A stretch of 64,000 bases of DNA from Haliclystus octoradiatus (lineage: Eukaryota; Cnidaria; Staurozoa; Stauromedusae; Haliclystidae), in assembly GCA_916610825.1 (NCBI GenBank), contig OU744454.1, forward strand, positions 11,287,178-11,351,177. Reading direction: 5' to 3'. The notes beneath the pieces are model-generated. The model was not told the DNA's origin. It saw nothing but the letters and a program-made list of their open reading frames with translations, and did not search any database. Each line of letters begins with the position of its first letter. The first letter of the stretch is position 1. This document shows, piece after piece, positions 45,767 to 55,987 of this stretch. The position numbers and the translations under genes are program-made.

Positions 45767-47887
45767 GTGCCACGCCCTTTAAATCGGGCTAATAATATTG
45801 AAGATATATCTATTCATTTATTTTGTGATGCTTCAGTTGAAGCGTATGCTGCTGTTGCTTATGCTAGAACACAATATATTAATGGAGATGTGTTTATTAA
45901 TTTTATTGCTTCTAAATCGAAAGTGGCATCGTTAAAAGCTATGAGTGTACCACGATTAGAATTATTAGGCGCCACGTTAGGTGTCGAATTATCAGAAGTT
46001 ATCAATAGAGTGTTTTTATTACCAATGTGTAAAGTGTATTTTTGGAGTGACAGTATGAATGTTTTATGGTGGATACGAAAACAGAGTCGCATTTTAAAAA
46101 CATTTATGGCAAATCGTGTATCACTAATTCAAGAAAATTCGGATATTCAAAATTGGCAACATGTCGGTACAAAGGAGAATCCTGCTGACTTAGCTACACG
46201 TGGTTCATCTGTTTTTGATTTAGCGAAGAATGAGTTATGGTGGAAAGGACCAGAATTCTTGAAATTTCAACAACACCATTGGCCAAAATTAAAAGAAATT
46301 AATATCAAACATGAAGCAGAACGAGAAATAAACAAAAGTAAGAATGAATTCAAAATTACACATTTTACAACAATGGCATCAATCGAAACGGAAGTTAAAT
46401 GTAGGTTAACACCTGAAAGATATTCGAATTGGCGGCATTTGAAAAGAGTTAATGCATTAGTAAAAAGATTTATTAAGAATTGTCGAGTTACTAAGACAAG
46501 TAGACAGTCAGGAGAATTGACTGTAGATGAGCCCAATGACGCTGAAACAAAATTATTATTTGATTGTCAGCAGAAAGAATTGAAAGAAGAATACGACGCT
46601 TTATCAAATAAGAAATATATTAATAAAGATAGTAAATTAGCGGGATTAAATCCTTTTATTGATGATGATAAATTATTGAGATCAAATAGTCGTTTAGCTC
46701 TAGCTGAACATTTATCATACGATATTAGATATCCAATGATTATTCCAAGATCGGGATGGTTATCAAAGTTACTAATAAAAGAATATCACGAATGTTACGA
46801 TCATAGTCGTGGAGTTAATCATGTATTATCAGAGGTTAGTCAAAGATTTTGGGTAATTCACGGCAGGGAACTTATTCGCTCTGTCGAAAATGAGTGTTTT
46901 GAATGTAAAAGAAAGAAAGTTAGATGCGCTCAACAAATTATGGCACCTTTACCGACGTGTAGAACGGAAGTTACAATGAAAGCGTTTAATAAAATATCAA
47001 TTGATTATGCTGGACCATTTTTAAGCATACAAGGTCGAGGTAATGCTAGAGCAAAGCGTTATTTGTGTTTATTTACTTGCCTTGGAGTTCGAGCGATTCA
47101 TCTAGAATTATCTTATGATTTAGATTCTGATTCATTTTTAAACGCTTTTAGTAGAATGACAGCTCGTAGAGGATTACCGTCAGAAGTTTATTCGGATAAT
47201 GGGACAAATTTTGTGGGTGCTAATAATGAGTTAAAGGCATTAGTTGCTGCATTAGATCATGATAAAATACAGAAAACAGTCGCTGATAAAGGTATTTTAT
47301 GGCATTTTAATCCACCTGCTGCCCCTCATTTTGGTGGGGTTCATGAGAGTATGGTAAAATCTGCAAAGAAAGCTATTTATGCTACATTATCAAACGCTGA
47401 TATTAGAGATGAAGAATTACACTCATGCTTTGTGTCCGTAGAATCATTATTAAATAGCAGATCCATTACTTATCAATCAGCTAGTGCAATGGACGATGTG
47501 CCACTTACGCCAAATCATTTCTTACACGGCAGTGTTGGTGGTCAATTTGCACCACAATCAGTAGATAATACAGCATTTAATTTGAAGAAAAGATGGAGAA
47601 GAGTTCAAGAAATTATCAGACACTTTTGGCAAAGATGGCTGAAGGAGTGGCTACCTAGTCTAGGAGCAAGAGCAAAATGGAGAGTAACACGAGATAATTT
47701 AAAACAAGATGATATTGTTATTGTAGTAGATCCAAAAGTCCCTAGAGAAACATGGCCGTTGGGCAGAATAATTGAGGTATTTCCTGGTAAAGATGGAAAT
47801 GTGCGAGCTGCAAAGGTATTAGTAAAAGGAAAGCAGTTTACGCGTCCTATTGTTAAATTATGTCCATTGGACTTGATGTCAAAATAA
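45767..47887 (+). CDS. BEL RNase H-integrase (open for 706 codons)
   Basis: The RNase H part shows HLFCDASVEAYAAVAY, LKAMSVPRLELLGA, VYFWSDSMNVLWWI and NPADLATRG. The integrase has an HHCC-like region (HECYDHSRG...CFECKRKK), the catalytic Asp in ISIDYAGPF, the second in YSDNGTNFVGA, and Glu in HFGGVHESMVKSAKKA. A C-terminal domain (WPLGRIIEVFPG) ends at TAA 47887. All landmarks are intact, in contrast with the gag-RT half. As part of a broken polyprotein it would need an upstream product to be expressed. Confidence 0.9.
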   Translation: MPRPLNRANNIEDISIHLFCDASVEAYAAVAYARTQYINGDVFINFIASKSKVASLKAMSVPRLELLGATLGVELSEVINRVFLLPMCKVYFWSDSMNVLWWIRKQSRILKTFMANRVSLIQENSDIQNWQHVGTKENPADLATRGSSVFDLAKNELWWKGPEFLKFQQHHWPKLKEINIKHEAEREINKSKNEFKITHFTTMASIETEVKCRLTPERYSNWRHLKRVNALVKRFIKNCRVTKTSRQSGELTVDEPNDAETKLLFDCQQKELKEEYDALSNKKYINKDSKLAGLNPFIDDDKLLRSNSRLALAEHLSYDIRYPMIIPRSGWLSKLLIKEYHECYDHSRGVNHVLSEVSQRFWVIHGRELIRSVENECFECKRKKVRCAQQIMAPLPTCRTEVTMKAFNKISIDYAGPFLSIQGRGNARAKRYLCLFTCLGVRAIHLELSYDLDSDSFLNAFSRMTARRGLPSEVYSDNGTNFVGANNELKALVAALDHDKIQKTVADKGILWHFNPPAAPHFGGVHESMVKSAKKAIYATLSNADIRDEELHSCFVSVESLLNSRSITYQSASAMDDVPLTPNHFLHGSVGGQFAPQSVDNTAFNLKKRWRRVQEIIRHFWQRWLKEWLPSLGARAKWRVTRDNLKQDDIVIVVDPKVPRETWPLGRIIEVFPGKDGNVRAAKVLVKGKQFTRPIVKLCPLDLMSK

Positions 47888-48029
47888 ATACAGAACGTAT
47901 GAACAATAAGATTAAAAAAATAATTAAAATTGAATGAAAAAAAAAATTATAAAAAAAAAAAAAAAAAAAAAGAAACACACATTTATATTATCGATTATTT
48001 TAACGCATAAAAGACACTTAGCACATATA

Positions 48030-48045
48030 CGTGTAGAGGGGGATA
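48030..48045 (+). promoter_or_regulatory. BEL polypurine tract
   Basis: The purine-rich AGAGGGGGATA abuts the 3' LTR and is the expected plus-strand primer. A long A-rich run (47938-47972) lies upstream. Confidence 0.6.
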
Positions 48046-48348
48046 TGGACGGATGATGATATAATAAAAGACAATTAAAATTGAATTATTATTGACTTTC
48101 ACTTTTAGATAAAGATTATAGATTAATGATTAGCCTCTTTTTAATGTAACCTCGCTTGTATGTTTTTACCTGTGATAATTAGTAATATTAATAATAGTGT
48201 GATAATTAAGGCGTGATAGTTTTTTAGTATAGTTTGAATAGTGATAGAAATAGTATGTTAGTTATCTTGAAGTTTTTTAATAAAAAGTTTTAAAATAAAA
48301 AGGCATTGTATTCGATCTAAAATTTCAATGTTCTTATCCTTGTGAACA
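48046..48348 (+). repeat. BEL 3' LTR
   Basis: 303 bp, identical to the 5' LTR except at 48158. Followed by CCTAT (48349-48353). Confidence 0.95.
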
Positions 48349-48353
48349 CCTAT
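48349..48353. repeat. BEL target-site duplication, right (CCTAT)
   Basis: Second copy of the 5-bp duplication. Confidence 0.85.
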
Positions 48354-50187
48354 ATATAATTAGCATCATTATATTATATTTGTAATTATATCAATTTTTG
48401 ATATTATATTAGTACATCTGAACGGCTGATACAAATATTTAAATAAATCTTCTTATGGTAACTGCTGGATTATTCTGTAACTCATGCATAAATAATTCAA
48501 TGTTCTTCAGAATTATTCAATGTTCTTTAGAACTCAGCAATTATATTGTACAGTAACACTGTATGTTTTGTTTCTAAAACCATACGGTGTGTGAACTTAT
48601 GTGTGATTTTGCGCTCATTGAACATAACAGCTATATAAAATTGGTAAATTATTCACACCCTGATTCACACACAATCACAGAACATCAATTGTCTAAAATC
48701 ACATTTCTTCGCCAAACACGTCATAGTTATCACCCGCCACAATGACGATCTTCTCAATGATAATACAACATATTTCATAAATTATATCCCAAACCCATGG
48801 GAATTTATTGGGCTGAGAATCATACGTTAGTTCATAGACCCTGTGATTCCAGAAAAAACCTCCAAGCTGGCATGGCAGTGATTTGTTTGCTAAGTATTAG
48901 AGCATTTATATCCAGTTCTCAAGCAATCGTCGTAGAATTGATTGATGAGATTAGATAAGTGATCTCAAGTGAATTAATCACTGTTCAACAGATCATCGAT
49001 TTTCAAGTTGCAACTCCAAAACAGATGAAACTGCACAAAGCATGTTTTCGATATATTGCTTGGATTTCACATATTGCAAATTGACATGCCTTAAAAGTGA
49101 TTTTTTTTCTGCACGGTTTTGAATTCATTCAAATTCGTTGGAATTTTATTGCTTCGATCATTATGATCATTATAAATAACCAATTGATAAGCTTTTCTAG
49201 TCATCCATTCAACTGTGTGTAATGCATATGATCAAAAAAATGCTTAGAATATCTGTGTCTTCTCCTCTAACTTTATGTAATAATTTAGTAGGGTCCATTC
49301 CTGATATTGGACAACTAAAAAGAAGTTGGTTAACTTCTTTTCATGGCAATTCAAACAAGAAAATGTACTGTTCCTCAAAACTATTCCCTTTTTTAAACAA
49401 TCTCTTCAACAAGAATGCGAAGATTTCCAGTTATACCCTAAATTCATTCCATAATAGGCAATTAATGATTATTTACATATTATTTGCCTGATAAGCATTG
49501 ACATTATCCAACTTCATTCTTTTTCTTAACAATTGGTCAACAACAGTGCTCTATTGATGATACCCATCTCTGTTTTTTTGCAGTTGCCACTGGAACGATA
49601 CTTACTTGGATTGTGCTCTGATTTCATATATTACCATACTTGGATATGAAATTGAACAATATATTGATCAAAAAGGTTGCTGATATTAGTTTTTCATCCA
49701 GAAGTCTGCTATACAACGCCCAAAAATATATCTAATATTTTTATTCTGGATAAAGATGGAAGATGGATATTGATGACATTTGACATTGACACTCTGTGGC
49801 ATAATATGGACTTACAGAGTATAGCACACAAACGTTTTGGTTATGATCAGATGCCTTGAATAAATATTTCAAGTTTGGTATATTTCAATACTTAAATGTT
49901 GCTACTGTTTGGGTATACCAAACATCATCATAGTTGTATGAAGAATACATTTTCTGATATATCAAAAAGACGGTCGAAAGGGAGAGTAAAGAATTAGAGT
50001 GACTGAGATTTAGACTGTAGTTGATTCTGCTAATACGTTTGCAATTGTGATACATTTGGAGTTAGTAGCAATAACAATACGTTGGACGTTTACTGTGCTC
50101 TGTTTACATTGTTTGATTTACATTTATTATAACTTTATTATGCTTGTTTATTTAGAATTGCATGATTTGATGCAAAATTTCTAGAAT
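48354..50187. other. No gene seen
   Basis: AT-rich unique sequence downstream of the BEL element. The open frames at 49222-49491 and 49677-49859 lack recognisable motifs. Confidence 0.45.
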
Positions 50188-50742
50188 ATCTAGACAATAA
50201 TGTTTAATTTGATCACTAAGTGATACTGTCATTAGCAATTCCTGTCTTGATTTGAGAATATATTACTTACATTTGTGAAATTTCAAGAAAATAATGCTCA
50301 ATTTGATCAATAATTACTAATACCGTTAGCAATTTTGTCTTCATTTGAGAATATATTACTTATATTTGTAAGGTTTCAAGAAAATAATGCTCAATTTGAT
50401 CAATAATTACTAATACCGTTAGCAATTTTGTCTTGATTTGAGAATATATTACTTATATTTGTAAGGTTTCAAGAAAATAATGCTCAATTTGATCAATAAT
50501 TACTAATACCATTAGCAATTTTGTCTTGATTTGAGAATATATTACTTATAGTTGTGAAGTTTCAAGAAAATAATGCTCAATTTGATCAATTATTACTAAT
50601 ACCGTTAGCAATTTTGTCTTGATTTGAGAATATATTACTTATAGTTGTGAAGTTTCAAGAAAATAATGCTCAATTTGATCAATAATTACTAATAATAATG
50701 CTTAATTTAAGTAAAAATTGCTTGATTTGAGAATATATCCCT
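50188..50742 (+). repeat. 93-bp tandem repeat, about five to six units
   Basis: The unit starting TTTCAAGAAAATAATGCTC and containing GATTTGAGAATATATTACTT repeats every 93 bp (for example 50281 and 50374). The first and last units are diverged or shortened. Its GCTCAATTTGA/AATTTAAGTA phrases also appear, inverted, in the tail of the open frame at 50813-50900. Confidence 0.85.
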
Positions 50743-50812
50743 GATTATTTCGTTCTTGTTTTGATTAAAAATGTAATTAGTAGAATAATCTCACCAAGAA
50801 CGCTGGTCTTAC

Positions 50813-51877
50813 CTAGTAAAAAAACGCCGGAAGTTGGACATAGAATAAATTACTCATTTCAAATACTTCAGTACTTAAATTGAGCAAATTTTTACTCAAA
50901 TTAAGAACTACGTTTTTCCTGTGTAAGCAGAATTTAATTATTTGAGGATGATACCTAATTTGTGATTTATATTCATGTATATATTTTTGTTGTTCTTTCC
51001 AAGATATTTTCATGAAAGGTTGGACATTTTTAGCGTTTGAATAAATGTTTTGCAAATCAGATGCTGTGGCGTTACTAACAGATGTACTCATAGTTGTCAG
51101 CTCAATTTGTATCTCAGCTATTTGCTCTTTAAGTTGATGACATTCAAGTCTCTGAGCTTGTAGCGTTAATTTTAACCTTGATGTTGCAGACACTGGAGCA
51201 GTTTTGCTTGCACGTGTTCGTTGATGTTTTCTTTTTTGATTCAATGCCTTCTCTCGTGTTTTTTGGTGCCGTTTGCACTGAGCGCATATGTCTTCTCCAT
51301 CAGTAAGTAAAACTTCACAGTTTTCATCTCTGTTGAATTCTCTAACTGTTTGCATTTTTCATTAATAGTTTTCTGCTTGATTGTAGGTATCTTCTAAGGT
51401 AAAACATGATTTTGATGTTCATAAATTGTTCCTGTACCTTTGCATAACGTACCGCATTTTATTACCCCAATCAATTTTGATACAGTACAGCTTTTTAATG
51501 ACGAATTAGTTTCTTTGATTAAACTATTTCCTGAAGGTAGGAGCCAACCATACACTCTTACTTTGCAGTTAAGAAGGTCATCGATGATATCTCAAATTGT
51601 GGTACATGAAATGTGTCACATTCAATAGTTATAAAGGCCACATTTTCAGTCACATGAAACAGGAAATTTTGGCTAAGATGTTTTTTTCGTTTCACCAGCT
51701 CATCAAATACACGATAGCTCTGCTTATTTTGGTTACTTGTACCACTGCAATCATTGGCTAATTCTCTTTTCTCGATGTGAGTAGAGGGACGTTCAGGAGG
51801 TACAGCTGTTTGAATGCTCTTTGCGGGTAAGTTAAGTGATGGTATTGATCCTTCACGTAGAAGTTTACGAGTTCCAT
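50813..51877 (-). pseudogene. THAP / P-element-like transposase remnant
   Basis: On the minus strand an exon-like segment from 51877 (acceptor TATTTTAG) reads GTRKLLREGSIPSLNLP, then SYRVFDELVKRKKHLSQ. This resembles the linker of THAP-domain transposases. Stops and frame changes follow. The frame at 51355-50813 gives a coiled coil (LKLTLQAQRLECHQLKEQIA) and WKEQQKYIHEY, then RYHPQIIKFCL. That order is seen in THAP/P-like transposases just before the catalytic domain, which is missing here. The final 30 codons read into repeat sequence. The assignment is by remembered family pattern only. Confidence 0.5.
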
Positions 51878-51890
51878 CTAAAATAAAAAA

Positions 51891-54157
51891 TATTTCAATA
51901 ATTCATCTGTTCTAAATGGTATCTACATTGGAGGTGGAATGAACCCTGATCCAGCCATATTTTCATTTTTGGACATAACCTATTTATGGGTCATTGGCCA
52001 CTGTGGAGCTGGATAGGAACAGGATCCAAAATACATTTTTGATGATTTAACTATTTTGATAATTATGTCTGTCTCCTAAATTATTTGGCATGCTGTGGTG
52101 TGTTTTGAGTTATTTCGGATCCATTTCAGATCTTTTTATTGTTTTTATGGCCTTGACACTGATTTCAATCCATATTTTTCGGATCCAGATTATCTAGAAA
52201 AAGATCAAACACCCTTCAATTACCCTCAAAGCAGCTCTAGTAGGATGTATGGGGTATGTAATTGAAATTATTGTTTTATCCAAAGCATCATCAATATATA
52301 TATCATGTATATAAGCTTATATAAAGACATCAAAACTATGTGTACCTGTACGTTTTCATCATAATATGTGAGAGAATTTATATCAACTTACATGTATCGT
52401 ATTTACTTGGATGATAGTGCTTCTCGCAGATCCTATAACAAAAGCCTATTGTTCGCTTCCAGACTATCTTATTCTAATGACTATATGTTGACACTAACCA
52501 TGAATAATTAACATCAAAAGACCCCCAAATTTTACCAACAAGGATGCCGACAGTTGATAAACAGAATCAGTAGAAACAACAGAAAATTATTGTTCTCTCT
52601 ATGTATACTTCACATTCTGAAAACTCCTGTAATAATGGATTGAAAATTCTGACATGGCCATATCTTTATCAGCATACGCAGTAAGATATATTGTAATTTA
52701 CAGAACTTTTCTGTATATAGCACAAATTGTTATTACTCAAACCCAAAGTGTCAAATATCCTGTACTCTATTAGTGGAGTTGCCGTAGCATTAAAAACAGC
52801 AATTTGAATTGAGCTATCTAGTAGAGCGAGGCTGTTATACATTCTTATATTCCAAAAACCCTGGTTTATTCTTCCTGGATGCGTATCCCCTACAGAAATT
52901 GAATTAGGCATTAGAACAAAAGAAACAAAGCAAAATGCAGGTTGCCTACTGGATGGCAACCAAGCGGGCAACCAAGCAATCAATGGGATTTACCTAGATC
53001 AATCAACATACTTCACATGGTTGGTTGGTCAATATTCTTTGAGTTTTACTTTTCCTAAGGAAAGGAATCACGCAATGCAGAGTAATGTATGCATTCATAG
53101 ACACCAGGGTAGTATGTATCGAAACATGAATGAATGTTAGAATATTATAGGGATGGTGATCACTAATCAGATGTTATCATTATCGTGAGTTCGAAATGTT
53201 CAGACTAAACTGTAATACCTTCAAAATAATGCATGTTCCTACGTAGAAACCATTGACTAGGTAAATAAGTAAGTTAATCATTACAGGGTAAACTATTTAA
53301 CAGTAGAACACTGGAGGAATATCGTAAAAATGCAGCAACAGATGACGGTACTCTAATTATCTCATTGTAGCAAAAAGGTGAAGGACGAGGTAATAAAATA
53401 TAAAACAGTTACCGCAACGGAAAAGCTGTCATCCATTTAAAACATACAATTCACTCAAGAAATGTGCTCCGTCTACAGCAACTCCGATTCACTTTTCTCT
53501 AAATAAGTAGTTTGGAAGTATTCTTCTGCACCTTTCACAGTTTTATGCTCTAACTTCTCAACTGTTTTGATGCACTGTCCTGATTGATTTCTAAGAAGTT
53601 ATAAAAAATAAATTGCCTCCGTCTTTTTAATAATAATATTGATTCTGGTGAGGCATACACAGTTTGAAAAAAAAGTTTTCGATCTCTGCTAGTACGGTTT
53701 TATTTTGCTCGCTGTATATTGGAGAAGCCGATATGCTGATACGATTGAAATACCTTACTTGATCATGCATGAGGCTTATTAACGGACAAATAACTGGTAA
53801 ATTACTTGTTCCATAATTGCCCTCAGATCAGCGATAATTGTAAACATTGAAATATTACCAACTTCACAACACCAATCTTAGCACTAAGATAAATATTTTT
53901 ACCACCGAAAATTTGTCTCCATCCCAAGATTTTATCAGGGTAAAAATTTTCCAGAGCAAAATACATTAATGCTATAATAATGAAACCTGAATTCGGTACT
54001 GCTAACAGCACTAAGATATAAAAAACGAAAAACAGATGAAATTCGTTTCTAAGGTTATATCAAATTACGTCATTGCGGCAGCATCAGAGCTTTGAAATTC
54101 TAACTGGTGATTAAGTAGTTTTTCCCCGCTGGATCAGTGCATGTGCCTACAGGCTTC
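51891..54157. other. Mostly gene-free; one possible exon
   Basis: The only protein-like segment is on the minus strand from 52889 (acceptor TTTCTGTAG). It reads GDTHPGRINQGFWNIRMYN, then IQIAVFNATATPLIEYRIFD, ending near 52700. I do not recognise it and found no convincing donor. The rest shows no coding signal. Confidence 0.35.
52700..52889 (-). other. Possible exon, family unknown
   Basis: About 63 codons with non-AT-biased composition follow a plausible acceptor in phase 1, the same phase used by the TSP1-FReD exons. The peptide has two aromatic-rich strands and no cysteine until its end. It might be an exon of an unrelated secreted domain or a relic. Confidence 0.25.
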
Positions 54158-54510
54158 TTACAATATCATAGCTGATAGAAGTTGGTCTAAAGTGGACCGG
54201 CAATTCCTGCCACCATTTTGATTGTATCTTGAATATGGGTCAATTACTGTCGTTAGTCTTTTAAACATAATCGTATTATTAGCTTTCCTTGCAGTACAAC
54301 ATAATGTGATACCCCTTTGTTGGTCTAGATCTCTAGACGAGTTCTTGCTGACGGTGGTCACAGCAGATGTTCGCCACTGACTCAGTACTTCTTGTCCCCT
54401 AAATTAACGCCATATATGATGGGAAGCGGCTCATTTTGTACAAGATGTTCTCGTAGCGCAAAGTTGGGAACTCTATCTGGACCAGGAGATGCAAGGGTAT
54501 TAAAGAAAGT
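54158..54510 (-). pseudogene. LINE reverse transcriptase fragment
   Basis: The segments ASPGPDRVPNFALRE, then DLDQQRGITLCCTARKANN and RYNQNGGRNCRSTLDQLLSA, match the fingers/early palm region of non-LTR reverse transcriptases of the R2/NeSL/RTE type. A stop near 54405 and a frame change separate the two parts. No other RT motif is found nearby, so it is a short relic. It may belong to the same family as the C-terminal piece at 1987-2714. Confidence 0.65.
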
Positions 54511-55077
54511 AGAATAGAGAAAATGTTATCATTAAAGGGTAGAAGTATAATAATTGGACATTTCAGGAGGGGAGAAATTATGAGGTCGTGCTAATTTTTT
54601 AAACGATATACGAAAGGATGGGGATTTATATAAATCATAAAAATAAGTACGAATCACACTGCTCGCCTAGACAGAATCGCCCTGTCCGCCTTGAAAGAAT
54701 CATAATCTTCAACTAAAAAGGGCTTGTGGGGTGGCTTCATATAGCCTCTGTAAATTAGATATGCAATATCCAGTTTGAAAGTATTAATACATGTATATGT
54801 GTGGTCTCTATATAATCACGTAATTAGGTGAAGAAAAATGAAGTCAAATGTTTGAATGTACAGTTTTTATGTAAATTTACAAATGGGAACAACGTTAAAA
54901 AAATGAAGTTATATAAAATTTCTGGAAATGTTTTTCAAAAAGATTCATCAAAGCATTGGCAACTTCCTTATAATTGGATAAAAGCATGTATATGTAGAGT
55001 ATTGCATGTCAACGTTTCTGATTTCAAATGATTAATACGATTAACATTTATTGTACTTCTTTTACTGTTTAGCGCTA
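54511..55077. other. No gene seen
   Basis: Unique sequence up to the left edge of duplicated block C. Confidence 0.45.
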
Positions 55078-55702
55078 TAAAGACATAATTCAGTTGTAAA
55101 TACTGCTAGAAATATATGCGAATACACATTATGTGCCCTAACAGTAAGCTGTATCTCTTTTTCAAGATACGCTTTGCTGTAAATATGTGGTAATTTCTAT
55201 CAGTGGATACACCTTGTGAAATGAAGCAATTAAACTAGCCTGAAATCGTATAAAAAGGTAAGCTGCAATTATAAACCTTTCTTTAAACAATGTCATACGA
55301 TACTTCATGTCTCTATTTCATTTTCCGCCATAATTATGCCAAGAACCAAGAACAATTCAATCAGCTGAAATCAAATTTTCGCAAAAACAAATATTTTGTC
55401 ACAGTTTCTAATTATATTGTATATCTAGATTCTTTTCAGATTATCTTGTGGATTTTAAAGATTTTAGTAAATCTACTGAATTTCATATTTGCAATGTTAG
55501 TTATACTTCTACATAAGGCATAAAAAAAGACGGAGAAAACATAAAGAAGATATATTTAACCAACAGTAATGTGCAGTGACAAAAATATTGATAATAGCTC
55601 CCCAATATAATCAAGAGTCGAATACAACTCAGTCAAAGTGAAATGATAGCCAGCAGAACGTGCATAGGTAAGCAAATTGAGAAAATCATGTCCTTCTCAT
55701 AG

Positions 55703-55708
55703 TTTATT
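55703..55708 (-). promoter_or_regulatory. Poly(A) signal, locus C
   Basis: AATAAA on the minus strand, 17 bases after the locus C stop codon, identical to gene A. Confidence 0.5.
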
Positions 55709-55724
55709 TGTTCATGTAAACTGA

Positions 55725-55987
55725 TTACTGTATTGTTGGCCTTATTTTCATTTCAGCTGCAGTTAGACTGCAACCACCCTTCCATGCCATCCAAATTAGA
55801 CCACTCCAATTACATGTTCTTGCGCTAGGGTCATAGTTATTCGTCAATACTGCATGAGCACATTGGATATACCACCATCCCCCCTTGAAATGATCAGCAC
55901 AATGCATTGAAGTATGACTATCGAAGTCATTATCAGTTGTTGAAAATTCCATATTACTTTGAGATTTGAACGAATCACCGGCATCAC
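55725..55987 (-). CDS. Locus C exon: FReD C-terminal part (divergent tract)
   Basis: 263 nt, one codon longer than A and B. It starts GDAGDSFKSQSNMEFSTTD, then NDFDSHTSMHCADHFKGG. From GGWWYIQ onward it returns to near identity with A (one G/R change). The calcium-type DxD pattern, the two cysteines and the closing MKIRP are kept, so the fold should be intact although about 13 of 40 residues are replaced and one is added. Confidence 0.9.

Larger units (their letters stand above)
37194..48348 (+). mobile_element. BEL/Pao LTR retrotransposon carrying a nested Gypsy element
   Basis: Two 303-bp LTRs (37194-37496, 48046-48348) begin TGGACGG and end GTGAACA, with a CCTAT duplication outside. A TGG-anchored primer-binding region follows the left LTR and a purine tract precedes the right one. 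Coding order is gag with zinc knuckles, A17-type protease, RT, RNase H and integrase, as in BEL/Pao. Gag and RT contain stops and frameshifts, and RT is split at 40192 by a Ty3/Gypsy element in reverse orientation. The RNase H-integrase half is still open for 706 codons. LTRs differ at one base (37306 versus 48158), so the last retrotransposition or LTR conversion was recent. Confidence 0.95.

Noticed and set aside
47938..47972. Long A run considered as a retroposed poly(A) tail
   Set aside because: It lies inside the BEL element between integrase and the 3' LTR, without a target duplication, so it is internal to the element.
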